Shown here one piece after another: positions 22,734 to 30,800 of a DNA stretch of 34,494 nucleotides. Position 1 is the first letter of the stretch; each line of letters opens with the position of its first letter. This DNA comes from F23-B02 sp963625655 (lineage in GTDB: Bacteria > Bacillota > Clostridia > Oscillospirales > Oscillospiraceae), in the NCBI GenBank assembly GCA_963625655.1, contig CAVFTS010000020.1:1-34494 (forward strand), read 5' to 3'. The position numbers were made by a program, and so were the translations under genes. Below the pieces are notes generated by a model. That model searched no databases. It had not been told where the DNA came from and was given only the letters and a program-made list of their open reading frames with translations.

Positions 22734-22819
22734 CCGTAATTTGCACTTTTTGTGCGGAAAATCCACGCCTCCCCAACTTTTTTCCTTCGCCTGCCGACGG
22801 CTTGCGGGGGGAAAAAGAT

Positions 22820-24625
22820 TTACTCGTCGAGCTTTAAGACGGCGAGGAAGGCTTCGGTCGGGATGGAGACGGTGCCGAGCTGGCGCATCTTCTTCTTGCC
22901 CTCCTTCTGCTTTTCGAGCAGCTTCTTCTTTCTCGTTATATCGCCGCCGTAGCATTTGGCGAGCACGTCCTTGCGTAGCGCCTTGACGGTCTCACGGGCA
23001 ATTATCTTGCCGCCTATCGCAGCCTGTATCGGGACCTCGAAAAGCTGACGGGGGATATTATCCTTCAGCTTCTCGCAGAGCTTTCTCGCACGGGGGTACG
23101 CCTTGTCCTTGTGGGCGATGAAGCTCAGAGCGTCCACCTGATCGCCGTTCAGGAGCAAATCGACCTTCACAAGCTCCGAGGGCTTGTACTCGCTCAACTC
23201 GTAGTCGAGGGAGGCGTAGCCCTTGGTGCGGGCCTTGAGCGTATCGAAAAAGTCATAGATTATCTCGTTGAGCGGCATCTCGTAGCGCAGCTCGACAAGG
23301 TGCGAATCAAGGTACTGCATATCACGGTACTCGCCACGCCTGTCCTGACACAGCGGCATGATGTTGCCCACATAGTCATTCGGCGTTATGATGCTCACCT
23401 TGACATACGGCTCCTCGGCGTGTTCAATGGCGGCGGGATCGGGGTAGTTGTGCGGATTGTCGACCATGATGACGCTGCCGTCGGTCTTTATTACCTTATA
23501 TATAACGCTCGGAAGCGTGGTCACAAGCTCAAGGTCAAACTCACGTTCAAGGCGCTCCTGTATGACCTCCATGTGCAGCATACCCAAAAAGCCGCAGCGG
23601 AAGCCGAAGCCGAGCGCAACGGAGCTTTCCGGCTCGAAGGAGAGAGAGGCGTCGTTTAATTGGAGCTTTTCCAGCGCGTCACGAAGGTCGGGATACTTGC
23701 TGCCGTCCTCGGTGTATATGCCGCAGTAGACCATCGCCCTTGCGGGGCGGTAGCCCGGCAGAGCCTCGGCGCAGGGGCGCCCCGCATCCGTCACGGTGTC
23801 GCCGACCTGCGTGTCCGCAACGTTCTTTATGGAGGCGGTGAAGTAGCCGACATCGCCTGCGCAAAGCTCACTGCACGGCTCAAGTCCGATGGGACGCATA
23901 TGCCCGACCTCAAGCACGGAATACTTTGCGCCCGTGGATTTGAGCAGCACCTCGGTACCTTTTGCTATCCTGCCGTCCATCAGACGCATGAACACGATGA
24001 CGCCCCGGTAGCTGTCGTACTGGCTGTCGAATATCAGCGCCTTGAGCGGAGCATCGGGATCGCCTGCGGGAGCGGGGACGTTGCTCACGATATCGTCAAG
24101 CACCGCCTGAACGTTTATGCCGTTTTTGGCGCTGATCTCCGGTGCGTCCATCGCAAGGATGCCGATTATGTCCTCGATCTCCTGCTTTACACGCTTGGGA
24201 TCGGCGGCGGGGAGGTCTATCTTGTTGATGACGGGGAGTATTTCAAGATTTGCGTCGAGCGCAAGGTAGGTGTTGGCAAGCGTCTGCGCCTCGACGCCCT
24301 GAGATGCGTCCACCACCAGCACCGCACCCTCGCAGGCGGCAAGCGACCTCGACACCTCATAGTTGAAGTCAACGTGTCCCGGAGTGTCGATGAGGTTCAG
24401 TGTGTAGGTCTCGCCGTCGGGCGCTTTGTAGTTCAGACCTATCGCACGGGCCTTGATGGTGATGCCTCGCTCACGCTCAAGATCCATGTTGTCGAGGATC
24501 TGATCCTCCATGTTGCGCTCCTCCACCGCACCGCACAGCTCGATGAGCCTGTCGGACAGGGTGGATTTGCCGTGGTCGATGTGAGCGATTATCGAGAAAT
24601 TCCGGATGTGATCCTGATTTATCAT
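22820..24625 (-). CDS. lepA: Elongation factor 4 (LepA), ribosome back-translocase
   Basis: A 601-residue translational GTPase that acts on stalled or mis-translocated ribosomes and in initiation. The G domain starts with NFSIIAHIDHGKST (P-loop about residues 14-22), then DTPGHVDF and NKIDLP; EF-G-like domains II, III and V follow, and the LepA-specific C-terminal domain ends with MRQLGTVSIPTEAFLAVLK. Length is normal. GGAGGAG lies before the ATG at 24625. The start codon overlaps the stop of a small XRE regulator (ATGA), so the two are translated together. The usual downstream partner hemW is absent. Confidence 0.97.
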   Translation of the reverse strand: MINQDHIRNFSIIAHIDHGKSTLSDRLIELCGAVEERNMEDQILDNMDLERERGITIKARAIGLNYKAPDGETYTLNLIDTPGHVDFNYEVSRSLAACEGAVLVVDASQGVEAQTLANTYLALDANLEILPVINKIDLPAADPKRVKQEIEDIIGILAMDAPEISAKNGINVQAVLDDIVSNVPAPAGDPDAPLKALIFDSQYDSYRGVIVFMRLMDGRIAKGTEVLLKSTGAKYSVLEVGHMRPIGLEPCSELCAGDVGYFTASIKNVADTQVGDTVTDAGRPCAEALPGYRPARAMVYCGIYTEDGSKYPDLRDALEKLQLNDASLSFEPESSVALGFGFRCGFLGMLHMEVIQERLEREFDLELVTTLPSVIYKVIKTDGSVIMVDNPHNYPDPAAIEHAEEPYVKVSIITPNDYVGNIMPLCQDRRGEYRDMQYLDSHLVELRYEMPLNEIIYDFFDTLKARTKGYASLDYELSEYKPSELVKVDLLLNGDQVDALSFIAHKDKAYPRARKLCEKLKDNIPRQLFEVPIQAAIGGKIIARETVKALRKDVLAKCYGGDITRKKKLLEKQKEGKKKMRQLGTVSIPTEAFLAVLKLDE

Positions 24626-24933
24626 ACAAGCTCCTCCAGCGCAGATTCTGCCTTGTTCGCAAGCACTCTCAGCTCCGAGATAAACGCCCTCGCAACGTCC
24701 GCCGTGCGGTCGAAGCCGTCGGGATTGGCGCTGCGTCCGAGCAGGTAGTCGGCGGTCACGTTATAGTAATCGCAGACCCGGCACACGAAGCCGAGACCCG
24801 GCTCTCTTGCGCCGTTTTCGTAGTGGCTCAAAAGCGCCTGACTTATATTCAGATCGGCTGCCGCCTTGCGCTGGCTGAGACCGGCGCTGTGGCGCAGCTC
24901 GGAAAGAGTCTGTGAAAAATTACGTTCGTTCAT
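24622..24933 (-). CDS. Small XRE-family regulator coupled to lepA
   Basis: A 103-residue protein. Residues about 6-62 form an XRE helix-turn-helix (LSELRHSAGLSQRKAAADL, ISQALLSHYENGAREP), with the frequent continuation LGFVCRVCDYYNVTADYLLGR. The last 35 residues form a helix (RAFISELRVLANKAESALEEL) that may dimerise. Two ATG codons six bases apart are possible; the second (24933) is nine bases from GGAGAA and is chosen. It is the first gene of the transcript with lepA and shares an ATGA overlap with it. The target is unknown; it might control its own promoter at 24968-24996 or the divergent pta promoter. Confidence 0.85.
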   Translation of the reverse strand: MNERNFSQTLSELRHSAGLSQRKAAADLNISQALLSHYENGAREPGLGFVCRVCDYYNVTADYLLGRSANPDGFDRTADVARAFISELRVLANKAESALEELV

Positions 24934-24967
24934 AAGCATTTCTCCGTTTTGTGATTACAGCCCGTAT

Positions 24968-24996
24968 ATTATACTTACAAATCGACCTCTTGTAAA
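24968..24996 (-). promoter_or_regulatory. Promoter of XRE-lepA
   Basis: On the minus strand TTTACA (complement of 24991-24996), 17-base spacer, TATAAT (complement of 24968-24973). It is 19 bases from the -35 box of the divergent pta promoter. Confidence 0.75.
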
Positions 24997-25015
24997 TAGA
25001 AATCTTCCGAAATAC

Positions 25016-25044
25016 TTGAAAAATGCACGAGTCGGTGTTAAAGT
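25016..25044 (+). promoter_or_regulatory. Probable promoter of pta
   Basis: TTGAAA (25016-25021), 17-base spacer, TAAAGT (25039-25044), preceded by TG (25036-25037) as an extended -10 element. The same TGnTAAAGT form occurs before the subtilase gene at 27686-27714. Confidence 0.55.
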
Positions 25045-25098
25045 GTTATTCGGATAAATTTGCGGCCAAAAACGCCGCTTTTTTGGAGGAAAACCAAA

Positions 25099-26097
25099 AT
25101 GTTTGAAAATCTTATCGAAGTTCTGAAAAACAATCCCCGCAAGATAGTTTACACCGAAGGTCACGACGCCCGCATCCTTGAGAGCGCAGCCCGCCTCAAG
25201 AAGGAAGGCTTCCTTACCCCCATCCTCGTAGGCAATGTCGACGTCGTGAAGGAAGCTGCCGCAAAGGGCGGCTTTGACATCGACGGTCTTGAGATCCTTG
25301 ATCCCCTGACCTACGAAGGCATGGACGCAATGGTCGAGGAAATGGTCGCTCTCCGCAAGGGCAAGATGAGCGCAGAGGACTGCCGTGCGGCGCTTTCCAA
25401 GGGCAACTACTTCGGCACCATGCTCGTCAAGATGGGCGTTGCCGACTGTCTGCTCGGCGGTGCGACCTATTCCACCGCAGATACCGTGCGTCCCGCACTC
25501 CAGCTCGTCAAGACCAAGAAGGGCGCAAACCTCGTGTCCTCCTGCTTCATTATGATTCGTGACGACGAGATGCTGGCAATGGGCGACTGCGCAATAAACA
25601 TCGACTACCAGGACAAGCTCGACAAGGAAGGCAACGTCGTTCTTTCCGCAGCGGCACAGCTTGCCGAGGTCGCCGTTGCTACCGCTCACACCGCAGAGGT
25701 GTTCGGCATCGACCCCAAGGTCGCAATGCTGTCCTACTCCACCAAGGGCTCCGGCAAGGGTCCCGCCGTCGACCTCGTCCGTGAGGCGACTGCGATCGCA
25801 AAGGAAATGGCTCCCGAGCTCAAGCTCGACGGCGAGATGCAGTTCGACGCAGCGGTCTCTCCCGTTGTCGGTCAGCTCAAGTTCCCCGGCTCTCCCGTTG
25901 CGGGCTACGCAAACACCTTCATCTTCCCGGAGATCCAGTCCGGCAACATCGGCTACAAGATCGCCGCACGTCTCGGCGGCTTCATGGCATTCGGTCCCAT
26001 CCTTCAGGGTCTGAACGCTCCCATCAACGACCTCAGCCGCGGCTGCAACGCCGAGGAGGTCTACCAGATGTCCATCATCACCGCAGCACTCAAGTAA
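25099..26097 (+). CDS. pta: Phosphate acetyltransferase
   Basis: A 332-residue enzyme of the short, single-domain Pta type that interconverts acetyl-CoA and acetyl phosphate. Together with acetate kinase (not in the window) it makes ATP during fermentation. Conserved stretches are RKIVYTEGHDARIL near the start, STADTVRPALQL, SSCFIMIRDD, MLSYSTKGSGKGP and GNIGYKIAARLGG. The frame extends to a TTG at 25060, but GGAGGAAAA before the ATG at 25099 is clearly the start. Codon use is strongly biased, as for gapA, pointing to high expression. Phosphotransbutyrylase is the main alternative within the family, but motifs and length favour Pta. Confidence 0.93.
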   Translation: MFENLIEVLKNNPRKIVYTEGHDARILESAARLKKEGFLTPILVGNVDVVKEAAAKGGFDIDGLEILDPLTYEGMDAMVEEMVALRKGKMSAEDCRAALSKGNYFGTMLVKMGVADCLLGGATYSTADTVRPALQLVKTKKGANLVSSCFIMIRDDEMLAMGDCAINIDYQDKLDKEGNVVLSAAAQLAEVAVATAHTAEVFGIDPKVAMLSYSTKGSGKGPAVDLVREATAIAKEMAPELKLDGEMQFDAAVSPVVGQLKFPGSPVAGYANTFIFPEIQSGNIGYKIAARLGGFMAFGPILQGLNAPINDLSRGCNAEEVYQMSIITAALK

Positions 26098-26112
26098 TAC
26101 ATGATGTGACGG

Positions 26113-26141
26113 GAGACAGGGCAAACGCCCTGTCTCTTTTT
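26113..26141 (+). terminator. Terminator of pta
   Basis: GAGACAGGGC (26113-26122), loop AAAC, GCCCTGTCTC (26127-26136), followed by TTTTT. It lies between pta and tadA; tadA must rely on read-through or on a promoter not recognised in the 25 remaining bases. Confidence 0.9.
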
Positions 26142-26165
26142 GTTAAATTAAAAAAGCGAGGTTTT

Positions 26166-26612
26166 ATGGACAGAGAAGCTTACATGGAAAAGGCCCTCAC
26201 GCTTGCAAGGCAGGCGTATGAGGCGGGGGAGATCCCCGTCGGCTGCGTCATTGCGGACGCCGAGGGCAGGATAATCGGCACGGGGCGCAACCGCAGAGAG
26301 GAAAGCGGCGATGCCACGACTCACGCCGAGATAGAGGCGATACGCATGGCGTGCGCCGAGGTCGGTGACTGGCGACTTAACGGCTGCACCCTGTTTGTGA
26401 CGCTTGAGCCGTGTCCGATGTGCGCCGGAGCCGTGATAAACTCACGCATACCGAAGATCGTTTTCGGCGCAAGGGACGCAAACACCGGCTCATGCGGCAG
26501 TGTAATAAACCTGTTCGAGGAGCGCTACGGACACCGTCCTGCGGTATACGGGGACGTTCTGGCGCAGGAGAGCCGTGAGCTGCTGCGCAGCTTTTTTGAG
26601 GGGAAACGCTGA
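26166..26612 (+). CDS. tadA: tRNA-specific adenosine deaminase
   Basis: A 148-residue zinc deaminase that converts A34 to inosine in the anticodon of tRNA-Arg(ACG). The active site is complete: H53-A-E55 (THAEIEA) and C83/C86 (PCPMCAGA). The later phrase FGARDANTGSCGSV and length are typical of TadA. The frame extends upstream to 26106, across the pta terminator, so the ATG at 26166 with GCGAGG upstream is chosen. Confidence 0.94.
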   Translation: MDREAYMEKALTLARQAYEAGEIPVGCVIADAEGRIIGTGRNRREESGDATTHAEIEAIRMACAEVGDWRLNGCTLFVTLEPCPMCAGAVINSRIPKIVFGARDANTGSCGSVINLFEERYGHRPAVYGDVLAQESRELLRSFFEGKR

Positions 26613-26664
26613 GGCATCTTCGTTTTTTTTGTGCAATTTTAAAGGTGTAATAAGGTATAATAAA

Positions 26665-26695
26665 GCGCCCGACTTGGATTTCTCAAGTCGGGCGC
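26665..26695. terminator. Bidirectional terminator between tadA and the zinc-ribbon gene
   Basis: GCGCCCGACTTG (26665-26676), loop GATTTCT, CAAGTCGGGCGC (26684-26695). T-tracts are interrupted on both sides (ATATTTATT on plus, TTTATTATA on minus). Placed between convergent genes. Confidence 0.75.
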
Positions 26696-26719
26696 CGATA
26701 TTTATTCACTTGCGGGAGA

Positions 26720-27481
26720 TCAGTCGGTCACGATTATGATGACCGAGAAAACGTCACTGCTTACGTCATTTGAGAAGGTCAGAAGCATTACGCCGCGTTC
26801 CTGAGGACTTACGGTGAGCGTGGTGGTGTCACCCTCCCAAGTATCCTCGTCAAAGTTGACTTCGGCACAGTAGCCTTCGGTTTCAAAGCTAACCGTAACC
26901 GCAGTGTCATAGACGCAGGTGAGGGTGAGCGTATCTTCATAGCCGTCCTCGCTGAGAACGATTACGGACTTGTCGGTATGAAATGCATCCGACGCATAGC
27001 CGAGATCGTAATAGCTCGCATAATAGCAAATGTCCAAAAGATCGGCGGATGCGCTGTCGGCGGAGTAGTAAAGCTCCTCAAGGTCGTCATACTCGTCCTG
27101 AAGCTCATCGTACTTCGCTTCGACTTTCTTGAGGTCGGACTTTGCGTCGGCAAGCTCGCCTGCGGTTTTCGGAGCCATGACGAAATACTGGTATGCGTTA
27201 AGTCCGATAAGAGCGAGAATCAGAACGCCGATGACGGCGATGAGAGCAATCTTCTTGCTCTTGCCTTCCTTCTTTGCGGGGGCACCGCCGAACACGGGCT
27301 CGACAGGTGGAACGTCAAACGGCGGCGCTTCGGGAGCGTCCTCAACGGAGGCGGCGTTTTCAAAAACGGGAGCGACGACGGGCTTGGCTACGGAAGCGGG
27401 GGCTTCCTCCTGCAATGCGCCGCAGTAAATACAGAATTTGCTGCCTTCTTCAAACTGTTTGCCGCAGGTGGTACAGAACAC
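26720..27481 (-). CDS. Zinc-ribbon membrane protein with extracytoplasmic beta domain
   Basis: A 253-residue protein of a layout common in Clostridia but with no known function. It starts with a zinc ribbon, CTTCG (residues 3-7) and CIYCG (17-21), then a proline/alanine-rich linker (about 28-70), a basic stretch KKEGKSKK, one membrane helix (about 78-97, IALIAVIGVLILALIGLNAY), a coiled coil (about 108-142, with DLKKVEAKYDELQDEYDDLEE) and a C-terminal beta-rich domain (165-253) with alternating strands (TLTLTCVYDTAVTVSFE). The zinc ribbon should be inside and the beta domain outside. Start is GTG at 27481 with AAAGGA eight bases upstream. It could sense or tether something at the envelope. Confidence 0.75.
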   Translation of the reverse strand: MFCTTCGKQFEEGSKFCIYCGALQEEAPASVAKPVVAPVFENAASVEDAPEAPPFDVPPVEPVFGGAPAKKEGKSKKIALIAVIGVLILALIGLNAYQYFVMAPKTAGELADAKSDLKKVEAKYDELQDEYDDLEELYYSADSASADLLDICYYASYYDLGYASDAFHTDKSVIVLSEDGYEDTLTLTCVYDTAVTVSFETEGYCAEVNFDEDTWEGDTTTLTVSPQERGVMLLTFSNDVSSDVFSVIIIVTD

Positions 27482-27498
27482 TTAAATCATCCTTTCTG

Positions 27499-27527
27499 AA
27501 TATTATTCATTTTTCGTGAATAATATT
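27499..27527. promoter_or_regulatory. AT-rich inverted repeat before the zinc-ribbon gene
   Basis: AATATTATTCA (27499-27509), loop TTTTTCG, TGAATAATATT (27517-27527). It lies between the promoter and the ribosome binding site of the minus-strand gene and almost touches the latter, so it may be an operator or an mRNA hairpin affecting translation. On the plus strand it is followed by GCTTTTTT and could act as a terminator, but no plus gene ends nearby. Confidence 0.5.
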
Positions 27528-27562
27528 GCTTTTTTAAATTTTCCGTGTTATGCTGTAAATTA

Positions 27563-27591
27563 AGAATAACATTATTATCGGGCTTAGTCAA
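27563..27591 (-). promoter_or_regulatory. Probable promoter of the zinc-ribbon gene
   Basis: On the minus strand TTGACT (complement of 27586-27591), 17-base spacer, TATTCT (complement of 27563-27568). It would give a leader of about 75 bases containing the inverted repeat at 27499-27527. Confidence 0.55.
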
Positions 27592-27685
27592 TATCATTGT
27601 CCGACAAAATTCGCTGAATGCATTCATAATCACCGAGGCGCAAAAAGCTTTTGAAATGCGAATCCCAAAAAACGCACCGGATCAC

Positions 27686-27714
27686 TTGTAATCATCGCCG
27701 CAATGTGCTAAAGT
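27686..27714 (+). promoter_or_regulatory. Probable promoter of the surface subtilase
   Basis: TTGTAA (27686-27691), 17-base spacer, TAAAGT (27709-27714), preceded by TG (27706-27707 region) as an extended -10 element. The stretch between this and the divergent promoter (27592-27685) holds no gene and no feature I recognise. Confidence 0.5.
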
Positions 27715-27721
27715 AAAAAAC

Positions 27722-27860
27722 ACAAAGCTTGTGCCTATGTATTTAAATATATGTAGACATACCGCAAAAAGTGCGGCGTCGATATACCGTAAAATATTCC
27801 GGCATCGAGTCGGGTGTTTTAATAAAATTACCAAGATAGGTCGGAGAAAAGGAGAAACTC
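27722..27860 (+). other. Long untranslated leader of the subtilase gene
   Basis: About 140 bases lie between the predicted transcription start and the ATG. They contain the stem CCGC/GCGG (27762-27765 with 27773-27776) and a larger imperfect inverted repeat with outer arms TCGAT/ATCGA (27779-27783 with 27804-27808) and inner CCG/CGG. AAGGAG precedes the ATG. I compared it by eye with cyclic-di-GMP riboswitches, which often control surface proteins, and did not find a match. The role is open. Confidence 0.45.
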
Positions 27861-30800
27861 ATGAAAACAGCACGCACTACCAAACGTTTTATTTCACTGC
27901 TGCTTATCATCATGCTGCTTATGAGCCTGACGCTTCCCGTCATGGCAACTAACGACAACGGCAGCGGCGGAATAACATGGGAGAAGGTGGACAACGACAC
28001 GGTGAAAGCCGGTCCGCTCACCAAGGCCGCTGATGATACAGACTCCGATGCTCCCGAATATGCCGATACGGACATGGTTCGTGTCTCCATAGTTCTGGAA
28101 CAGAAGAGCACCGTCGCAGCGGGCTTCTCCACCCTTAAAATAGCTTCCAACGCAAGCGCTATGAGCTACCGCAGCGGCCTCAAGGCACAGCAGGACGCCA
28201 TGGCGCAGACCATTTCCGACAAGGCTTTGGACGGAAAAGATCTTGACGTCGTTTGGAATCTGACCCTTGCGGCGAACATTATCTCCGCAAACGTACCTTA
28301 CGGAACCATCGAGCGGATCGAGGATCTCGACGGCGTTAAGAGCGTTGTTATCGAGCAGTCTTATGAGCCCTGCGTAAGCTCCACCGGTGCGGCAGATCCC
28401 AATATGGCTACCTCCTCCGTCATGACCGGCTCCTCGGCGGCTTGGGCAAACGGCTACACCGGCGCAGGCAGCAGAATAGCCGTCATCGACACCGGACTTG
28501 ATACCGACCATCAGTCCTTTGCGGGCAACGCATACCTCTTCGCACTTGAGCAGAATGCCGAGAAGCTCGGTATGGACTACAACGAGTATGTCAAATCGCT
28601 TAATCTGCTTACTCAGGAGGAGGTAGAGAAGCACTGGAGCGAGCTGAACTTCTCCTCCGTGTACTCCGACGACGTAGGCAACACCTTCTTCAGCGAAAAG
28701 GTTCCTTTCGGTGCGAACTACGTTGACAAGGGCATCGAGATCACCCACGACAAGGACACTCAGGGTGAGCACGGCTCCCATGTCGCAGGTATTGCATCGG
28801 CGAACCGCTTCATCGAAAACAAGGACGGCACCTTCTCCAATGCTCTTGAGTCCGTCAAGACTCAGGGCATCGCTCCCGACGCACAGCTTCTCGTCATGAA
28901 GGTGTTCGGCAAGGGCGGCGGCGCATACGACTCCGATTATATGGCGGCAATCGAGGATGCGATCGTCCTCGGAGCAGACTCCGTGAACCTTTCTCTCGGT
29001 TCCGGCAATGCGGGCTTTGCCACCAGCGATGAATACCAGAGTGTCATGGATGACTTGGCAAACAGCGATACCGTTGTTTCCGTCTCCGCAGGCAACTCCG
29101 GCATGTACGGCGACGGCAATCTGCCCGTTGACGGATATCTTTACAGCGATGCCGCAAACTTCGCAACTGCCGGCTCTCCCGGCTCATTTACCAATGCATT
29201 TACCGTGGCGTCCGTTGACAACGACGGCGTGACCGGCAACTACCTCAAGCACGGCGACGATATGATATTCTACACCGAGAGCGCCTATTCCAACGAGGCC
29301 ATCACGAGCATCGCCGGCGAGCATGAGTATATATTCATCAACTCCGTAGGTACCGAGGAAGAATTCGACTTCATCGGCACCGCCCTTGAAGGCAAGATCG
29401 CGATCTGCTGGCGTGGCACCACCTCCTTCTATCAGAAGGCGGAGGCCGCCGTGTCAAACGGCGCTATCGCAACCATCGTTGCGAACAATACGTCAGGCAC
29501 CATCAATATGGATTTGACCGACTACACCAAGTCCGCTCCCTGCGTCTCCATACTTGAGGCGGATGCGGCAGCGATTATGAAGACCTCGACTCCCGTGTGG
29601 GACGACGACGGCAATATTCTCTATTATACCGGCACCATCACGGTCGCAGATGAAGTCGGTGTGGCAGAGTACGATTCCGAGTACTACACCATGAGTGACT
29701 TCTCCAGCTGGGGCGTTCCCGGAACCCTTGAGCTTAAGCCCGAGATCACCGCACCCGGCGGAAGCATCTACTCCGTCAACGGCGCTGTCGCAGGCGGTAA
29801 GGCTTATGAGACCATGTCCGGTACCTCCATGGCCGCTCCTCAGATTGCCGGCATGAGCGCACTCGTCGCTCAGTACATCCGTGAAAACGGCCTCGACCAG
29901 AAGACCGGACTGAGCGCACGTCAGCTCACTCAGAGTCTCCTTATGTCTACGGCTACCCCGCTTATCGAGGAGGGCAGCGGCAGCTACTACTCCGTCATGA
30001 AGCAGGGCGCAGGTCTTGCAAACGTTGATGCGGCAATGAACGCCGATTCCTACATCATGATGTCGTCCGGCGCTACCAAGTCTGCGGCAGACGGCAAGAT
30101 CAAGGCCGAGCTTGGCGACGATCCCACCCGCAGCGGCAGCTACAGCTTCAGCTTTACCATCAACAACATGAGCGGAGAGACCAAGAGCTACGATATAAGC
30201 TCCAGCTTCTTCACTCAGGACATTTTCGGATATGAAGACACCGGCTATGTGATGCTCAACACACATACCGCTCCCCTCGGCTTCACGGCAAGCTACACCG
30301 TTAACGGCGCTGCGATCACCAACGACGACGTCGAGAAGCTCGCGGCTTACGACTTCGACGGCAACGGCAGCATAAACGCAGCCGACGGTCAGGCGCTGCT
30401 CAACTACATCACCGGCGTTAAGGATTCCGTTTCCTGCGAGGATGCGGCGGACATCGACGGCGACGGCGATATCGACACCTACGACGCATACCTTTTCTTC
30501 AAGGCACTCAACGCCGGCTCCGTCAGCGTTCCCGCAAACGGCAGCGTTGAAGTCACCGTCTCCGTACAGCTCAACGACATCTCCTACTACGATGACGACG
30601 GCGCATACGTCGAGGGCTACGTTTTCGTTGACGAGCTTACCTCCGCAGACGGCGCACTGGGAGAGTCCCACTCCATCCCCGTTCTCGGCTACTACGGCAG
30701 CTGGTCCGAGCCTTCCATGTTTGACGTCGGCAGCTATATCGAGTACGCTTACGGCCTTGAGGACAGGGTCCCCTATATGTACGCAGCGGCAGGACAGGGC

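Noticed and set aside
22778..22818. Terminator after lepA
   Set aside because: Pairing of CTTTTTTCC with GGGGAAAAAG and a small inner stem is possible, but there are mismatches and no T-tract follows on the minus strand.
25060..26124. Large minus-strand frame opposite pta and other long antisense frames (for example opposite gapA, lepA and the subtilase)
   Set aside because: They mirror strongly biased codon use in highly expressed genes, have no ribosome binding sites and show no recognisable protein features.
27722..27860. Cyclic-di-GMP or other riboswitch before the surface protease
   Set aside because: Inverted repeats are present, but the conserved core bases of the GEMM-type riboswitches as I know them could not be found.
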